Below, one piece after another: positions 33,391-41,992 of a stretch of 64,000 nt of DNA. The DNA is taken from contig NC_011529.1 of NCBI RefSeq assembly GCF_000018365.1, positions 1,550,001-1,614,000 on the forward strand, in the 5' to 3' direction. This stretch comes from Thermococcus onnurineus NA1 (lineage in GTDB: Archaea > Methanobacteriota_B > Thermococci > Thermococcales > Thermococcaceae). The stretch's first letter is position 1. Each line of letters begins with the position of its first letter. The notes below the pieces were generated by a model. It ran no database searches. It worked only from the letters and a program-made list of their open reading frames with translations, and was not told the origin of the DNA. The translations under genes were made by a program, and so were the position numbers.

Positions 33391-35349
33391 ATGGTCAATT
33401 TCATCTTTGGAATACACAACCATCAGCCTCTTGGCAACTTTGGATGGGTGTTTGAGGATGCTTACAACCGTTCTTACCGTCCTTTCATGGAGATTCTGGA
33501 GGAATACCCCAATATGAAGGTCGCAGTTCACATAAGCGGGCCTTTGCTGGAGTGGCTTGATGAGAACAAGCCTGACTACATCGACCTCCTCCGCTCGCTG
33601 GTGAGTAAGGGTCAGCTTGAGATAGTCGTGGCAGGTTTTTACGAACCAGTCCTGGCTGCCATCCCAAAAGAAGACCGTATAGAGCAGATCAAGCTTTTGA
33701 AGGACTTTGCCAAAAAGCTGGGCTACGATGCCAAGGGCGTCTGGCTCACCGAGCGTGTCTGGCAGCCGGAGCTGGTTAAGAGCCTCCGCGAGGCGGGGAT
33801 AGATTACGTCATAGTTGACGACTACCACTTCATGAGCGCGGGTCTGTCAAAGGAAGAACTTTTCTGGCCCTACTACACCGAGGACGGTGGTGAGGTTATA
33901 GCAGTCTTTCCGATAGACGAGAAGCTTCGCTACCTCATCCCATTCAGGCCGGTGGAGAAAACGCTGGAGTACCTTCACAGCCTTGATGACGGCGATGAGA
34001 GCAAGGTTGCGGTCTTCCACGACGACGGCGAGAAGTTCGGCGTCTGGCCTGGAACCTACGATTGGGTATATAAGAAGGGCTGGCTTAAGGAGTTCTTCGA
34101 CAGGGTTTCGAGCGACGAGAGGATAAACCTCATGCTCTACTCGGAGTACCTCCAGCGCTTCAGGCCTAAGGGCCTTGTTTACCTCCCAATCGCTTCATAC
34201 TTCGAGATGAGCGAGTGGTCACTGCCAGCTAAGCAGGCAAAGCTCTTCGTGGAGTTCGTTGAGAAGCTGAAGGAGCACGGCCAGTTCGAGAAGTACCGCG
34301 TCTTCGTCCGCGGCGGCATCTGGAAGAACTTCTTCTTCAAGTATCCTGAGAGCAACTACATGCACAAGCGCATGCTGATGGTGAGCGGACTCGTTAGGGA
34401 CAACCCTGAGGCGAGGCACTTCATCCTTAAAGCCCAGTGCAACGACGCTTACTGGCACGGCATCTTTGGTGGTGTTTACCTCCCCCATCTGAGGAGGACC
34501 ATCTGGGAGAACATCATTAAGGCGAACAGCTACGTTTTCACTGGAAGTTTCGTCAGAGATATAGACTTCGATGGCCGTGAGGAGGTCTTCATTGAGAGTG
34601 AGAACTTCTTCGCCGTATTCAAGCCCGCCTACGGTGGGGCGCTCTTTGAGCTCAGCTCCAAGAGGAAAGCGGTGAACTACAACGACGTTTTGGCGAGGAG
34701 ATGGGAGCACTACCACGAAGTCCCAGAGGCGGCAACCCCTGAGGAAGGGGATGGCGAAGGAGTTGCCAGCATTCACGAGATTGGAAAGAAAATACCCGAG
34801 GAGATAAGGCGCGAGCTTGCCTACGACAGTCACCCAAGGGCTATCCTCCAGGATCATTTCCTGTCCCCTGAAACGGGCCTCGACGACTACCGACTCGCGC
34901 GCTATGAGGAGCTCGGTGACTTTCTGACCGGCGCATATGACTACAGCCCCCTCGAGGGCGGCATAACCCTCTGGAGGGACGGGAGCGTTTCAGGAAAACC
35001 GGCGCGCGTGGAGAAATCCCTTCGCCTGACTGATGATGGCTTTATCGTGGACTACACGGTCAAGAGCGGGGCTAAGGTGCTCTTCGGCGCTGAGCTGAAC
35101 CTAGCGGTTCACAGCGTCATGGAGGAGCCGGATGAATTCGAAGCTACGGCGATAGAAGTGAACGATCCATACGGCATCGGAAAGGTGGAGATAAAGCTCG
35201 ACAGAAAAGCTAAAGTCTGGAAGTTCCCGATAAAGACCCTTTCCCAGAGCGAGGCCGGCTGGGACTTCATCCAGCAGGGCGTCAGCTATACGGTGCTCTT
35301 CCCGGTTGATGGAGAGCTGAAGTTCAGGCTCCGCTTTAAGGAGTTGTGA
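33391..35349 (+). CDS. 4-alpha-glucanotransferase, GH57
   Basis: A 652-residue retaining enzyme that transfers alpha-1,4-glucan segments and can form cycloamylose. GIHNHQPLGNFGWVFEDAYN is the GH57 N-terminus. WLTERVWQPEL contains the nucleophile Glu121, and AVFHDDGEKFGVWP the acid/base Asp212; these match Glu123 and Asp214 of the T. litoralis enzyme with a two-residue offset. The C-terminal 350 residues are the beta-sandwich domain. No signal peptide, so it acts inside the cell on maltodextrins. GGGGGTGCATCG precedes the ATG. Regulation by TGR is suggested by the perfect TGM at 33354-33370. Confidence 0.96.
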   Translation: MVNFIFGIHNHQPLGNFGWVFEDAYNRSYRPFMEILEEYPNMKVAVHISGPLLEWLDENKPDYIDLLRSLVSKGQLEIVVAGFYEPVLAAIPKEDRIEQIKLLKDFAKKLGYDAKGVWLTERVWQPELVKSLREAGIDYVIVDDYHFMSAGLSKEELFWPYYTEDGGEVIAVFPIDEKLRYLIPFRPVEKTLEYLHSLDDGDESKVAVFHDDGEKFGVWPGTYDWVYKKGWLKEFFDRVSSDERINLMLYSEYLQRFRPKGLVYLPIASYFEMSEWSLPAKQAKLFVEFVEKLKEHGQFEKYRVFVRGGIWKNFFFKYPESNYMHKRMLMVSGLVRDNPEARHFILKAQCNDAYWHGIFGGVYLPHLRRTIWENIIKANSYVFTGSFVRDIDFDGREEVFIESENFFAVFKPAYGGALFELSSKRKAVNYNDVLARRWEHYHEVPEAATPEEGDGEGVASIHEIGKKIPEEIRRELAYDSHPRAILQDHFLSPETGLDDYRLARYEELGDFLTGAYDYSPLEGGITLWRDGSVSGKPARVEKSLRLTDDGFIVDYTVKSGAKVLFGAELNLAVHSVMEEPDEFEATAIEVNDPYGIGKVEIKLDRKAKVWKFPIKTLSQSEAGWDFIQQGVSYTVLFPVDGELKFRLRFKEL

Positions 35350-35353
35350 GAGG

Positions 35354-35411
35354 CCTCAGCTAGGGAGGCCCTCATCACCCATCAGAGCCCGAAAGGCTCA
35401 CCTCATCGGCC
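35354..35411 (-). ncRNA. Candidate C/D box sRNA in the ttuA 3' region
   Basis: On the minus strand: C-like CCGATGA (35409-35403), a 17-nt guide, D' CTGA (35385-35382), 3-nt spacer, perfect C' GTGATGA (35378-35372), a 12-nt guide, and D box CTGA (35359-35356). GGCC flanks both ends and could close the RNA. The C'-to-D half is textbook; the C box first two bases are off consensus and the D' guide contains a GAGCC/GGCTC hairpin. It starts within 15 nt of the ttuA stop, so it may be processed from that mRNA. No rRNA target was recognised. Confidence 0.55.
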
Positions 35412-35418
35412 CTTGCCG

Positions 35419-36336
35419 TTAATCTTTTCTTACCCTGAAGTCCAGCGGCTCCTCAAGGCGCCAGAAGCGGCAGAAGGAACATACCTCACCGCTCGACGGC
35501 ATGCCGCAGACTTTGCACTCCCTCAGCTCTACCTCTTCAAGCTCGGCCTCGAAGATGTGCTTCTTCCTCAGGTAGCCCTTCACGAAGTTTATCTTGGTTC
35601 CCGGTCTCTTCTCCTCCATCTCGTTGAGGACTTCCTTGAACTCAAGTGTTGTTGCTCCGCGAGCGTGCGGGCACTCCTCAATATGATACTCTATGCCGTT
35701 GGCAAGTGCATAGGCAACAACTTCTCTCTCGGTGAGCTCGTAGAGGGGCTTAATTTTCTTCACGAATTTGCCCTCGCCGGGGGTTAGCGGTCCCTGTTTG
35801 GCCAGATACTGCGTATTCCAGTGCATCAGGTTGGAGAATATGAAGCTTGCCTCGTCGTCGAGGTTGTGGCCGGTGGCGACTGCATCGAAGCCGTTGTCGT
35901 AGGCGAACTTGTTGAAGATGTAGCGCTTCGTTAAGCCGCAGTAGGAGCATGTGGGTCTTCTCGTCCTTACTTCACCAATTCCGTGACCCAAGAGCTCCTT
36001 AACGCGGACTATGTGGAGCGGAACTCCCAAAGCCTCGCACTGCCTCTTTGCATATTCTTCGCTCTTCTCCGAGTACTCCCCTATGCCGAGGTTTATGTGG
36101 AGGCACTCTATATCGTAGCCAAGCTTCTTGAGGACGTAAGCAGTAACGGCTGAATCCTTTCCCCCGCTCACAACGACTAGAACTCTCTCGTCGGGCTTCA
36201 GCAGCTTGTATCTCTCTATTGTGCGCTTGACCTTCCTCTCGAAGTATTCCGTGAAGTGCTCGGGGCAGAGGTACATTCTTGGGTAGTGAAGCTTAATGAA
36301 AGCTGGTTTCTCGCAGAACTTGCATCTCATAGGCAT
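35419..36336 (-). CDS. ttuA: tRNA-5-methyluridine(54) 2-sulfurtransferase-like, TtuA
   Basis: A 305-residue thiolase closely matching the structurally known Pyrococcus TtuA. An N-terminal zinc ribbon (CKFCEKPAFIKLHYPRMYLC) is followed by the PP-loop VVVSGGKDSAVTA, the RRPTCSYCGLTKRYIFNKF segment, AVATGHNLDDEASFIFSNLM, and a C-terminal zinc ribbon CKVCGMPSSGEVCSFC. TtuA makes 2-thioribothymidine at tRNA position 54, stabilising tRNA at high temperature, using an Fe-S cluster and a ubiquitin-like sulfur carrier. The start ATG lies seven bases after GGTGA. A paralogue is at 6637-7608. Confidence 0.93.
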   Translation of the reverse strand: MPMRCKFCEKPAFIKLHYPRMYLCPEHFTEYFERKVKRTIERYKLLKPDERVLVVVSGGKDSAVTAYVLKKLGYDIECLHINLGIGEYSEKSEEYAKRQCEALGVPLHIVRVKELLGHGIGEVRTRRPTCSYCGLTKRYIFNKFAYDNGFDAVATGHNLDDEASFIFSNLMHWNTQYLAKQGPLTPGEGKFVKKIKPLYELTEREVVAYALANGIEYHIEECPHARGATTLEFKEVLNEMEEKRPGTKINFVKGYLRKKHIFEAELEEVELRECKVCGMPSSGEVCSFCRFWRLEEPLDFRVRKD

Positions 36337-36377
36337 TCTCTCTCACCAAAGGCTGAAAAGAGGAAGAGGTTAAAAAG

Positions 36378-37832
36378 CTAATCCTCCATAGTTTCTATCA
36401 TGTGCCTCCAGTTGCCGGGCTTCCTGAAGTCCTTCTCCGTGTAGAGGCCCTCCTTCTTGAGTATGCCCCTCGCGGCCAGAAGACCCGTCGCGGCGGCATT
36501 GACTATGTCCCTGCTGAGGCCCGCACCATCTCCAGCGGCGAAGATTCCCTCTATACTTGTTTCGAGGTTCTCATCAACCTCGGCGCGCATGGCGTAGTAC
36601 TTGATCTCAGGTGCGTAGAGCAAAGTATGGTCACTGGCAACCCCGGGCAGAACCTTGTCGAGCTTCTCCAAGCCTTCTAAGATGTTAGTGACGACCCTGT
36701 GAGGTAGGGCCATCGCGATGTCTCCTGGAGTAACGTGCTTGAGTGTTGGCTCGACATCGCTTCTCTTTATTCTGCTCCATGTACTCCTCCTTCCACGCCT
36801 TAAATCGCCGAGCCTCTGGAGGAGGGGCTTTCCTCCGCCTATGGTCGTGGCTAACTGCGCTATGCTCTTTCCGTAGGCTGTTGTGTCTTCAACTGGTTCT
36901 GTGAGTTCAATCCTGCTCAGGAAGGCGAAGTTGGTGTTGTTGCTCTTCTTCTCATGCATGGAGTGGCCGTTTACTCCAACGTAGCCGTCGTAGCGTTCTT
37001 CGACGACGAAGCCGTTTGGGTTGGTGCAGAAGGTTCTCACGAAGTCGTCGTAGGTGTCCGTATAGATGTGAAACTTGGGGTCGTGGTTTATGCTCGTTAT
37101 GGGCTCCATCACTATGGCAGGAACCTCGACACGGATGCCTACATCGATGGGTCCGTGCTTTGCTTTGAGGCCTATCTTCTTGGCCACGTCGTGGAACCAG
37201 TCCGCTCCTCCCCTTCCGGGAGCGACGATGATATAACGGGTGTTTATGATGAAGATGTCCTTCCCGCGCCTGACCTTCACCCATCCCTGGCCGAACTCCA
37301 GAGCTTTCGTCCAGAGAAGGAACTCAACGCCTTTGCCCTCCAGGTGCTTTTTTATGTCACCGATGACTTCTGGCGTTCTGTCCGAGCCGATGTGCCTCTG
37401 GATGATGGGGATGAACTTGACGCCGGCCTGAGCGGCTCTCTGCTCCCAATACTTTACCTGCTCGGGATTGCCTTTGAACAGATTTTTTGGGGCCTTGTGT
37501 TTCAGAAAAATCTGGTCGACTTCCCAGACGAGCTGCCAGGCGTAGTTCTCGTCGTTTGTGAGCTCTCTTAGATCACCGCCTATATCCGGGCGGAGATTGA
37601 TGGTGCCGTCGCTCAGTCCTCCCGCACCGCCAACGCCGCTCATTATGTGGCAGGGCTGGCAGCCAATGCAGTAGCCGAGCTCATACATGGGACAGACGCG
37701 CTGATTAATGTCTCCGCCCTCGTCTATTATTAGAACCTTAAAATCGCTCTTTTCTACCAGTTCATAGGCTGCGAAAAGACCTGCTGGGCCGGCTCCGATG
37801 ATCACAACGTCGTACCTCTTTCCAGAAACCAT
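36378..37832 (-). CDS. FAD-dependent dehydrogenase (COG2509 type)
   Basis: A 484-residue flavoprotein. YDVVIIGAGPAGLFAAYELV is the dinucleotide motif. CPMYELGYCIGCQPCHIMSG is an unusual cysteine-rich insertion characteristic of this uncharacterised family, and GLSDGTINLRPDIGGDL follows. The C-terminal GIFAAGDGAGLSRDIVNAAA is the second FAD motif, with the catalytic-type IVAPGRGGADWFHDVAKKIG between. Its substrate is unknown. It lies 41 nt upstream of ttuA on the same strand and may be co-transcribed. Start context AAGGGAAAT. Confidence 0.85.
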   Translation of the reverse strand: MVSGKRYDVVIIGAGPAGLFAAYELVEKSDFKVLIIDEGGDINQRVCPMYELGYCIGCQPCHIMSGVGGAGGLSDGTINLRPDIGGDLRELTNDENYAWQLVWEVDQIFLKHKAPKNLFKGNPEQVKYWEQRAAQAGVKFIPIIQRHIGSDRTPEVIGDIKKHLEGKGVEFLLWTKALEFGQGWVKVRRGKDIFIINTRYIIVAPGRGGADWFHDVAKKIGLKAKHGPIDVGIRVEVPAIVMEPITSINHDPKFHIYTDTYDDFVRTFCTNPNGFVVEERYDGYVGVNGHSMHEKKSNNTNFAFLSRIELTEPVEDTTAYGKSIAQLATTIGGGKPLLQRLGDLRRGRRSTWSRIKRSDVEPTLKHVTPGDIAMALPHRVVTNILEGLEKLDKVLPGVASDHTLLYAPEIKYYAMRAEVDENLETSIEGIFAAGDGAGLSRDIVNAAATGLLAARGILKKEGLYTEKDFRKPGNWRHMIETMED

Positions 37833-37988
37833 ATTTCCCTTGTCGGGATTTAAGGTTAATCCCTTAAAAACTTTTTGGCAAATTTTTGGTTAATATCACT
37901 AAATTATTGGGAAATTTTGACATTTGAATTTTAAATAATTTCCCGAAACCTTTAAACAGAATTGAGTAGTACAACTTTCAGTGGGAGC

Positions 37989-38534
37989 ATGGCCGGAGAG
38001 AAATCGGATAAAGCCAAGGCAAATAAGATAAAGATAATCCACAGCAAGAGAAAGCTTCTCCAGCTCCGGAGAAAGGAGGAGCTGAGCCACAACATTCGCT
38101 ACATAGAGAAGGTTCCAGTTAGAATAGTGATGGACAAGGACTTTCTCAAGCTCCGTCCTAGTGATTCTCTCGTAACCCTTATCGAAAGTATGAGCGAGGA
38201 GGAGAGCTCTGCGGTTGTTGTAGATGACGAGGGCAGGTTGATTGGCTTCGTAACTATGAAGGACATACTTCACTTCTTCGACCCGCCAAGGAGACACTCA
38301 ATAGTGGGCTTTGGGTTGCTGAAGAGGTACTCCATGACTAGAGCCACAAAAGTTGAGGATATAATGGTAACCAAGCCGATAACGATCAACGTGAACGATG
38401 ATCTTGGTCACGCAATACGGCTGATGATTGAAACCGGAAAGCATCACCTGCCTGTTGTGGACGAAGAGGGAAAGGTTCATGGTATCCTCGAGGTCAAGGA
38501 CATAATTCGGCTTATCCGCCTAGTTTCTTTATAG
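37989..38534 (+). CDS. CBS-domain pair protein with basic N-terminus
   Basis: A 181-residue protein. A lysine/arginine-rich head (residues 1-35, KSDKAKANKIKIIHSKRKLL) precedes two CBS motifs. The first has SDSLVTLIESMSEEESSAVV, the second INVNDDLGHAIRLMIETGKH with HLPVVDEEGKVHGILEVKDI. CBS pairs bind adenine nucleotides and regulate partner proteins. The stop lies 19 nt before the antiporter gene, so it could be that transporter's regulator. GTGGGAGC precedes the ATG; TTTAAATAA upstream is a TATA candidate. Confidence 0.85.
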   Translation: MAGEKSDKAKANKIKIIHSKRKLLQLRRKEELSHNIRYIEKVPVRIVMDKDFLKLRPSDSLVTLIESMSEEESSAVVVDDEGRLIGFVTMKDILHFFDPPRRHSIVGFGLLKRYSMTRATKVEDIMVTKPITINVNDDLGHAIRLMIETGKHHLPVVDEEGKVHGILEVKDIIRLIRLVSL

Positions 38535-38553
38535 CCGAACGATGGGGATTGAA

Positions 38554-39696
38554 ATGGACGTCTTCCTAGAGCTGGCAGTGATCCTAATAACGGCAAAGCT
38601 CGCCGGATACATTAGCTCGCGTCTCGGACTTCCAGCTGCATTGGGTCAGATAGTTGGTGGAATACTTCTTGGCCCTTCACTTCTCAATTTTGTCACGTAT
38701 GATGAGGGCATTAGGCTGATAGCTGATTTGGGTGTGGTAATGTTGCTCTTTTTGGCAGGACTTGAAACCGACATCGAGGAGTTCAAGCGTGTGGGACTGC
38801 CCGCATTTCTCATAGCTGTTCTGGGTGTCGCGATTCCATTCCTCCTCGGCTACGCAATAGCCTTTAAATGGGGCTATCCTCAGATGCAGGCCCTCTTTCT
38901 TGGTGGTGTCATGACTGCAACCAGCGTAAGCCTGACCGTTAACGTCCTGATGGAGCTCAAGAAGCTCCGCACAAGGGTCGGAACCACTATCCTTGCAGCC
39001 GCCGTTGTTGACGATGTCTTGGGTATAATAATCCTTACAATCCTTGTGGCCATCAATACGAAGGGCACAGTCTATGCGAAAGACATAGAAATAATCCTCA
39101 TGGAAATAGCAGCATTTTTTGTTTTGAGCTATCTGTTTGGTAAGAGAGCCATTAAAAAGCTCTTGAATACTTCTCATAGGATAAACCTCCCTGAGACTGT
39201 CACCACGGTTGCACTTGTCGTGATGCTCTTCTTTGCATATCTGGCAGAATACTTCCAGATAGCAGCCATAACCGGGGCATACTTGGCCGGAATCCTCGTT
39301 GCCGGGAGTGGGGATGCCCGTAAGATAACGGACAAAATAATCACCATTGGCTATGCATTCTTTATCCCCATCTTTCTTGTAGGGGTAGGCGCAGAGACCA
39401 ACGCCAAGGTCATTTTCACTGCGGGAACTTTCGCTTTCGTTTATTCCCTCCTGGCAGTCATCGGCAAGGTTCTTGGCTGCGGTGTTGGAGCGCTTCTTTC
39501 AAAATTCAAGCCGGAAGAAGCCCTCCAGATTGGAATTGGTATGATTCCACGCATGGAGGTTGGTCTGATCATGGCCAACATAGGTTTGGTGGAGGGGGTT
39601 CTCGATAGAGCAGCCTTTTCAATGGCAATAGCAATGGTAATGGCAACGACTCTCGTGACGCCGCCCCTACTCAAGTGGGCCTTTACGAGGGACTAG
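38554..39696 (+). CDS. CPA2-type cation/proton antiporter
   Basis: A 380-residue membrane protein with about 12 helices. LAVILITAKLAGYISSRLGL, GGILLGPSLLNF and DLGVVMLLFLAGLETDIEEF are family landmarks. AAAVVDDVLGIIILTILVAI has the DD ion-exchange motif. It is similar in design to the antiporter at 27028-28203. Start at 38554 is preferred over 38542 because of the GGGGATTG context and family N-termini; this is uncertain. Probably co-transcribed with the CBS protein. Confidence 0.88.
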   Translation: MDVFLELAVILITAKLAGYISSRLGLPAALGQIVGGILLGPSLLNFVTYDEGIRLIADLGVVMLLFLAGLETDIEEFKRVGLPAFLIAVLGVAIPFLLGYAIAFKWGYPQMQALFLGGVMTATSVSLTVNVLMELKKLRTRVGTTILAAAVVDDVLGIIILTILVAINTKGTVYAKDIEIILMEIAAFFVLSYLFGKRAIKKLLNTSHRINLPETVTTVALVVMLFFAYLAEYFQIAAITGAYLAGILVAGSGDARKITDKIITIGYAFFIPIFLVGVGAETNAKVIFTAGTFAFVYSLLAVIGKVLGCGVGALLSKFKPEEALQIGIGMIPRMEVGLIMANIGLVEGVLDRAAFSMAIAMVMATTLVTPPLLKWAFTRD

Positions 39697-39835
39697 ATAG
39701 CCAACCGAATGCTCTTCATCCTCCAGTCAGCGCCGGTTGTTCAAAGAGAGTGTAGTGGTTCTAAGAGAGCGCAGCGCATCATCGCGTGCACACTTTAGGG
39801 CATAGATTTATAAAATCCCTGCCGGAGGAAAGGCT

Positions 39836-40453
39836 ATGAGTGAGTTCACGGCGATACTGAGTTCGGCCCTCTTCATGCTCATAATGATAGACCCAAGCGA
39901 TAAGATCCTCCTGGTTAGCCTGCTGCGTGAAGACTTCCACATAGAGGATATAAGGGCGCTCATCGTGAGGGCAAACCTCATAGGGTTTCTTCTCCTCTTC
40001 CTATTCGCGGTTTCCGGCCAGATAATCCTCCAGGAGATTTTCCACATAGACCTCAATGCCCTCCGTGTTGCGGGTGGATTTGTCCTCTTCAAGATAGGTC
40101 TTGAGGCCCTCGAAAGCGGCGGCATGATAACCCTCAAGAAGGAGAAAAACATCCTTGCTCTGGCTGCCGTACCGGTGGCTACTCCGTTGATAGCCGGCCC
40201 GGCGGCAATAACAACGGCAATAACCCTCACAGCCGAGAAGGGAATCTACCACGCCACCGCTGCTATATTCCTTGCTATACTCCTTACAGCCCTCGTGATG
40301 TTCCTTACTCTATACGTTATCAAGAACATCAGCAAAACAACGCTTGGTGTCTTCATAAGGATAATCGGTATGTTCACGATGGCCATTGGAGCGCAGATGA
40401 TGGTTCAGGGAGTTGTTGGCATCTATCTGCTCATGACTTCGGTTTCGCCATAA
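39836..40453 (+). CDS. MarC-family integral membrane protein
   Basis: A 205-residue protein with six hydrophobic segments in two repeats, as in MarC/UPF0056. [20 protein letters not shown] and [20 protein letters not shown] (with the PLxxGPAAI motif) identify the family. The function of MarC proteins is unknown; the name reflects a discarded link to antibiotic resistance. GGAGGAAAGGCT precedes the ATG, and TTTATAAAATCC at about 39808-39819 is a close TATA element. Confidence 0.9.
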   Translation: MSEFTAILSSALFMLIMIDPSDKILLVSLLREDFHIEDIRALIVRANLIGFLLLFLFAVSGQIILQEIFHIDLNALRVAGGFVLFKIGLEALESGGMITLKKEKNILALAAVPVATPLIAGPAAITTAITLTAEKGIYHATAAIFLAILLTALVMFLTLYVIKNISKTTLGVFIRIIGMFTMAIGAQMMVQGVVGIYLLMTSVSP

Positions 40454-40515
40454 CGAAAAATTTTTTGGGCTAACCTTTTAACCCCATATTCTTTTTCCAG
40501 AGCGGAGGGTTGAGG

Positions 40516-41829
40516 ATGAATGTTAGACTCGAGAAGGTAAAGGGAACGCGAGACCTCTTGCCAGAGGAGATGGCGAAGAGGAGATGGGTCTTCGAGAGAA
40601 TAAGGGACGTCTTCGAGCGCTACAACTTTCATGAGATACTCACACCGACCTTCGAATACACCGCCCTCTTTCAGCTGAGGAGCGGTGAGGAGGTTGTGGA
40701 GCAGCTCTATGCCTTCGAGGACAAGGGCGGGAGGAACCTCTCACTGAGGCCTGACATGACGTCGAGCGTAGCACGCCTGTTCGTCAACCAGTTCCAGAAC
40801 GCACCAAAGCCAGTGAAGTGGTACTACATTGCCAACATGTTCAGATATGAAGAACCTCAGAGCGGCCGTTATAGAGAGTTCTGGCAGGCTGGAGTCGAGC
40901 TCATCGGTAGCGACAAGGTCGAGGCCGACGCTGAGGTCATAGCCCTCCTCGTTGAGAGTTACCTTGCAACTGGCCTGAAGGAATTCACTGTGAACATTGG
41001 CGACCGCGTTCTGCTTGACGAGTTCGCGAAGATGCTTGGCGTTAGTGATGACATTGGTTTGATGAGGCTCATCGACAAGAAGGACAAAATGAGCAGGGAA
41101 GACTTTATAGGATCTCTGAAAGAGTTTGGTCTAAGCGACGAGGGCATCGGGAAGGTTCTGGCGCTGATAGAGATAAAAGGGAAGCCTGACGATGTTCTCC
41201 CGAAGGCGGAGGAGCTCTTCACGAGTGAGAAGGCAAGGGAGGAAATAAAACGCCTCTACGAACTTGTGGAGCTCCTCAAGGCTTACGGCGTCTACGACTT
41301 CATACTCATAGATCTCGGCATAGCCAGGGGCTTCGACTACTACACGAGCGTTGTCTTTGAAGCGATAGCGCCAAACGACCTTGGGATAGGCTCGATAGGT
41401 GGAGGTGGCCGCTACGACAACCTCATAGAGGTCTTCGGCGGAAAGCCAACTCCGGCGACGGGCTTTGCCATAGGAATAGAGCGCCTCATCCCGATCCTTG
41501 AGTGGAGGGGCCTGATTCCAGAGCCGAAGCTCAGGCCAGACGTCTACGTGATTCCAATCGGTAAAGAGCTTGAGCTCAGGGCGAAGGCCATTGAAATAGC
41601 TCAGAGCCTTAGGAAGAAAGGCATCACGGCCGACTACGACCTCATGGGCAGGAAACTCAAGAAGGCCTTAGATTATGCAGGAAGGCTTGGCGTGCCCTAC
41701 GTCATCTTAGTCGGCAAGAAGGATCTGGCTGAGGGCAAGGTCACGATAAGGGACATGGAGAGCGGTGAACAGATAGCCGTTAAAATTGAAAGGGTCTCGG
41801 AAGAGCTCTCGCGGCTTCTCAGGGGATAA
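40516..41829 (+). CDS. hisS: Histidyl-tRNA synthetase
   Basis: A 437-residue class II synthetase attaching His to tRNA-His. VKGTRDLLPEEMAKRRWVFE is the N-terminus. Motif 2 is MFRYEEPQSGRYREFWQAGV, and the histidine-specific GIARGFDYYTSVVFEAIAP and GGGRYDNLIEVFGGK follow. Motif 3 is TGFAIGIERLIPI. The last 95 residues form the anticodon-binding domain (PDVYVIPIGKELELRAKAIE). The ATG at 40516 follows GGAGGGTTGAGG; the in-frame TTG at 40510 is less likely. Confidence 0.96.
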   Translation: MNVRLEKVKGTRDLLPEEMAKRRWVFERIRDVFERYNFHEILTPTFEYTALFQLRSGEEVVEQLYAFEDKGGRNLSLRPDMTSSVARLFVNQFQNAPKPVKWYYIANMFRYEEPQSGRYREFWQAGVELIGSDKVEADAEVIALLVESYLATGLKEFTVNIGDRVLLDEFAKMLGVSDDIGLMRLIDKKDKMSREDFIGSLKEFGLSDEGIGKVLALIEIKGKPDDVLPKAEELFTSEKAREEIKRLYELVELLKAYGVYDFILIDLGIARGFDYYTSVVFEAIAPNDLGIGSIGGGGRYDNLIEVFGGKPTPATGFAIGIERLIPILEWRGLIPEPKLRPDVYVIPIGKELELRAKAIEIAQSLRKKGITADYDLMGRKLKKALDYAGRLGVPYVILVGKKDLAEGKVTIRDMESGEQIAVKIERVSEELSRLLRG

Positions 41830-41833
41830 CTCC

Positions 41834-41953
41834 TCATCTTCTCTTTACCTCGAATTTATTCGCCTTTCTTTTCATCCTCCACTCTTCGAGCTTTCTGACG
41901 AAGGGGCAGCGGGAGCGCCACTTCCAGTAAATCTTCTTCAGTGACTCAAACAT
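41834..41953 (-). CDS. Small basic protein, 39 residues
   Basis: MFESLKKIYWKWRSRCPFVR then KLEEWRMKRKANKFEVKRR: very basic and tryptophan-rich, with one Cys. The reading frame is exactly 40 codons, with GGTG six bases before the ATG and CTTTAAGCCC about 30 bp upstream as a TATA candidate. It sits between hisS (convergent, 4 bp from its stop) and the lipoprotein gene on the same strand. I do not recognise the family. A nucleic-acid or membrane-surface role would suit the composition, but this is a guess. Confidence 0.5.
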   Translation of the reverse strand: MFESLKKIYWKWRSRCPFVRKLEEWRMKRKANKFEVKRR

Positions 41954-41992
41954 CTTCAACACCGAAAAAAGTTGAGAGCAGGGCTTAAAGCC

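Noticed and set aside
35350-35412. Simple terminator hairpin (GAGCC/GGCTC) for GH57
   Set aside because: The stem is only five base pairs and lacks a T-tract; the C/D box pattern on the other strand explains the segment better.
39697-39835. Possible C/D sRNA on the minus strand (ATGATGC, CTGA)
   Set aside because: Internal C' and D' boxes are missing and the C box is imperfect; the stretch reads better as a plain promoter region with a TATA element for marC.
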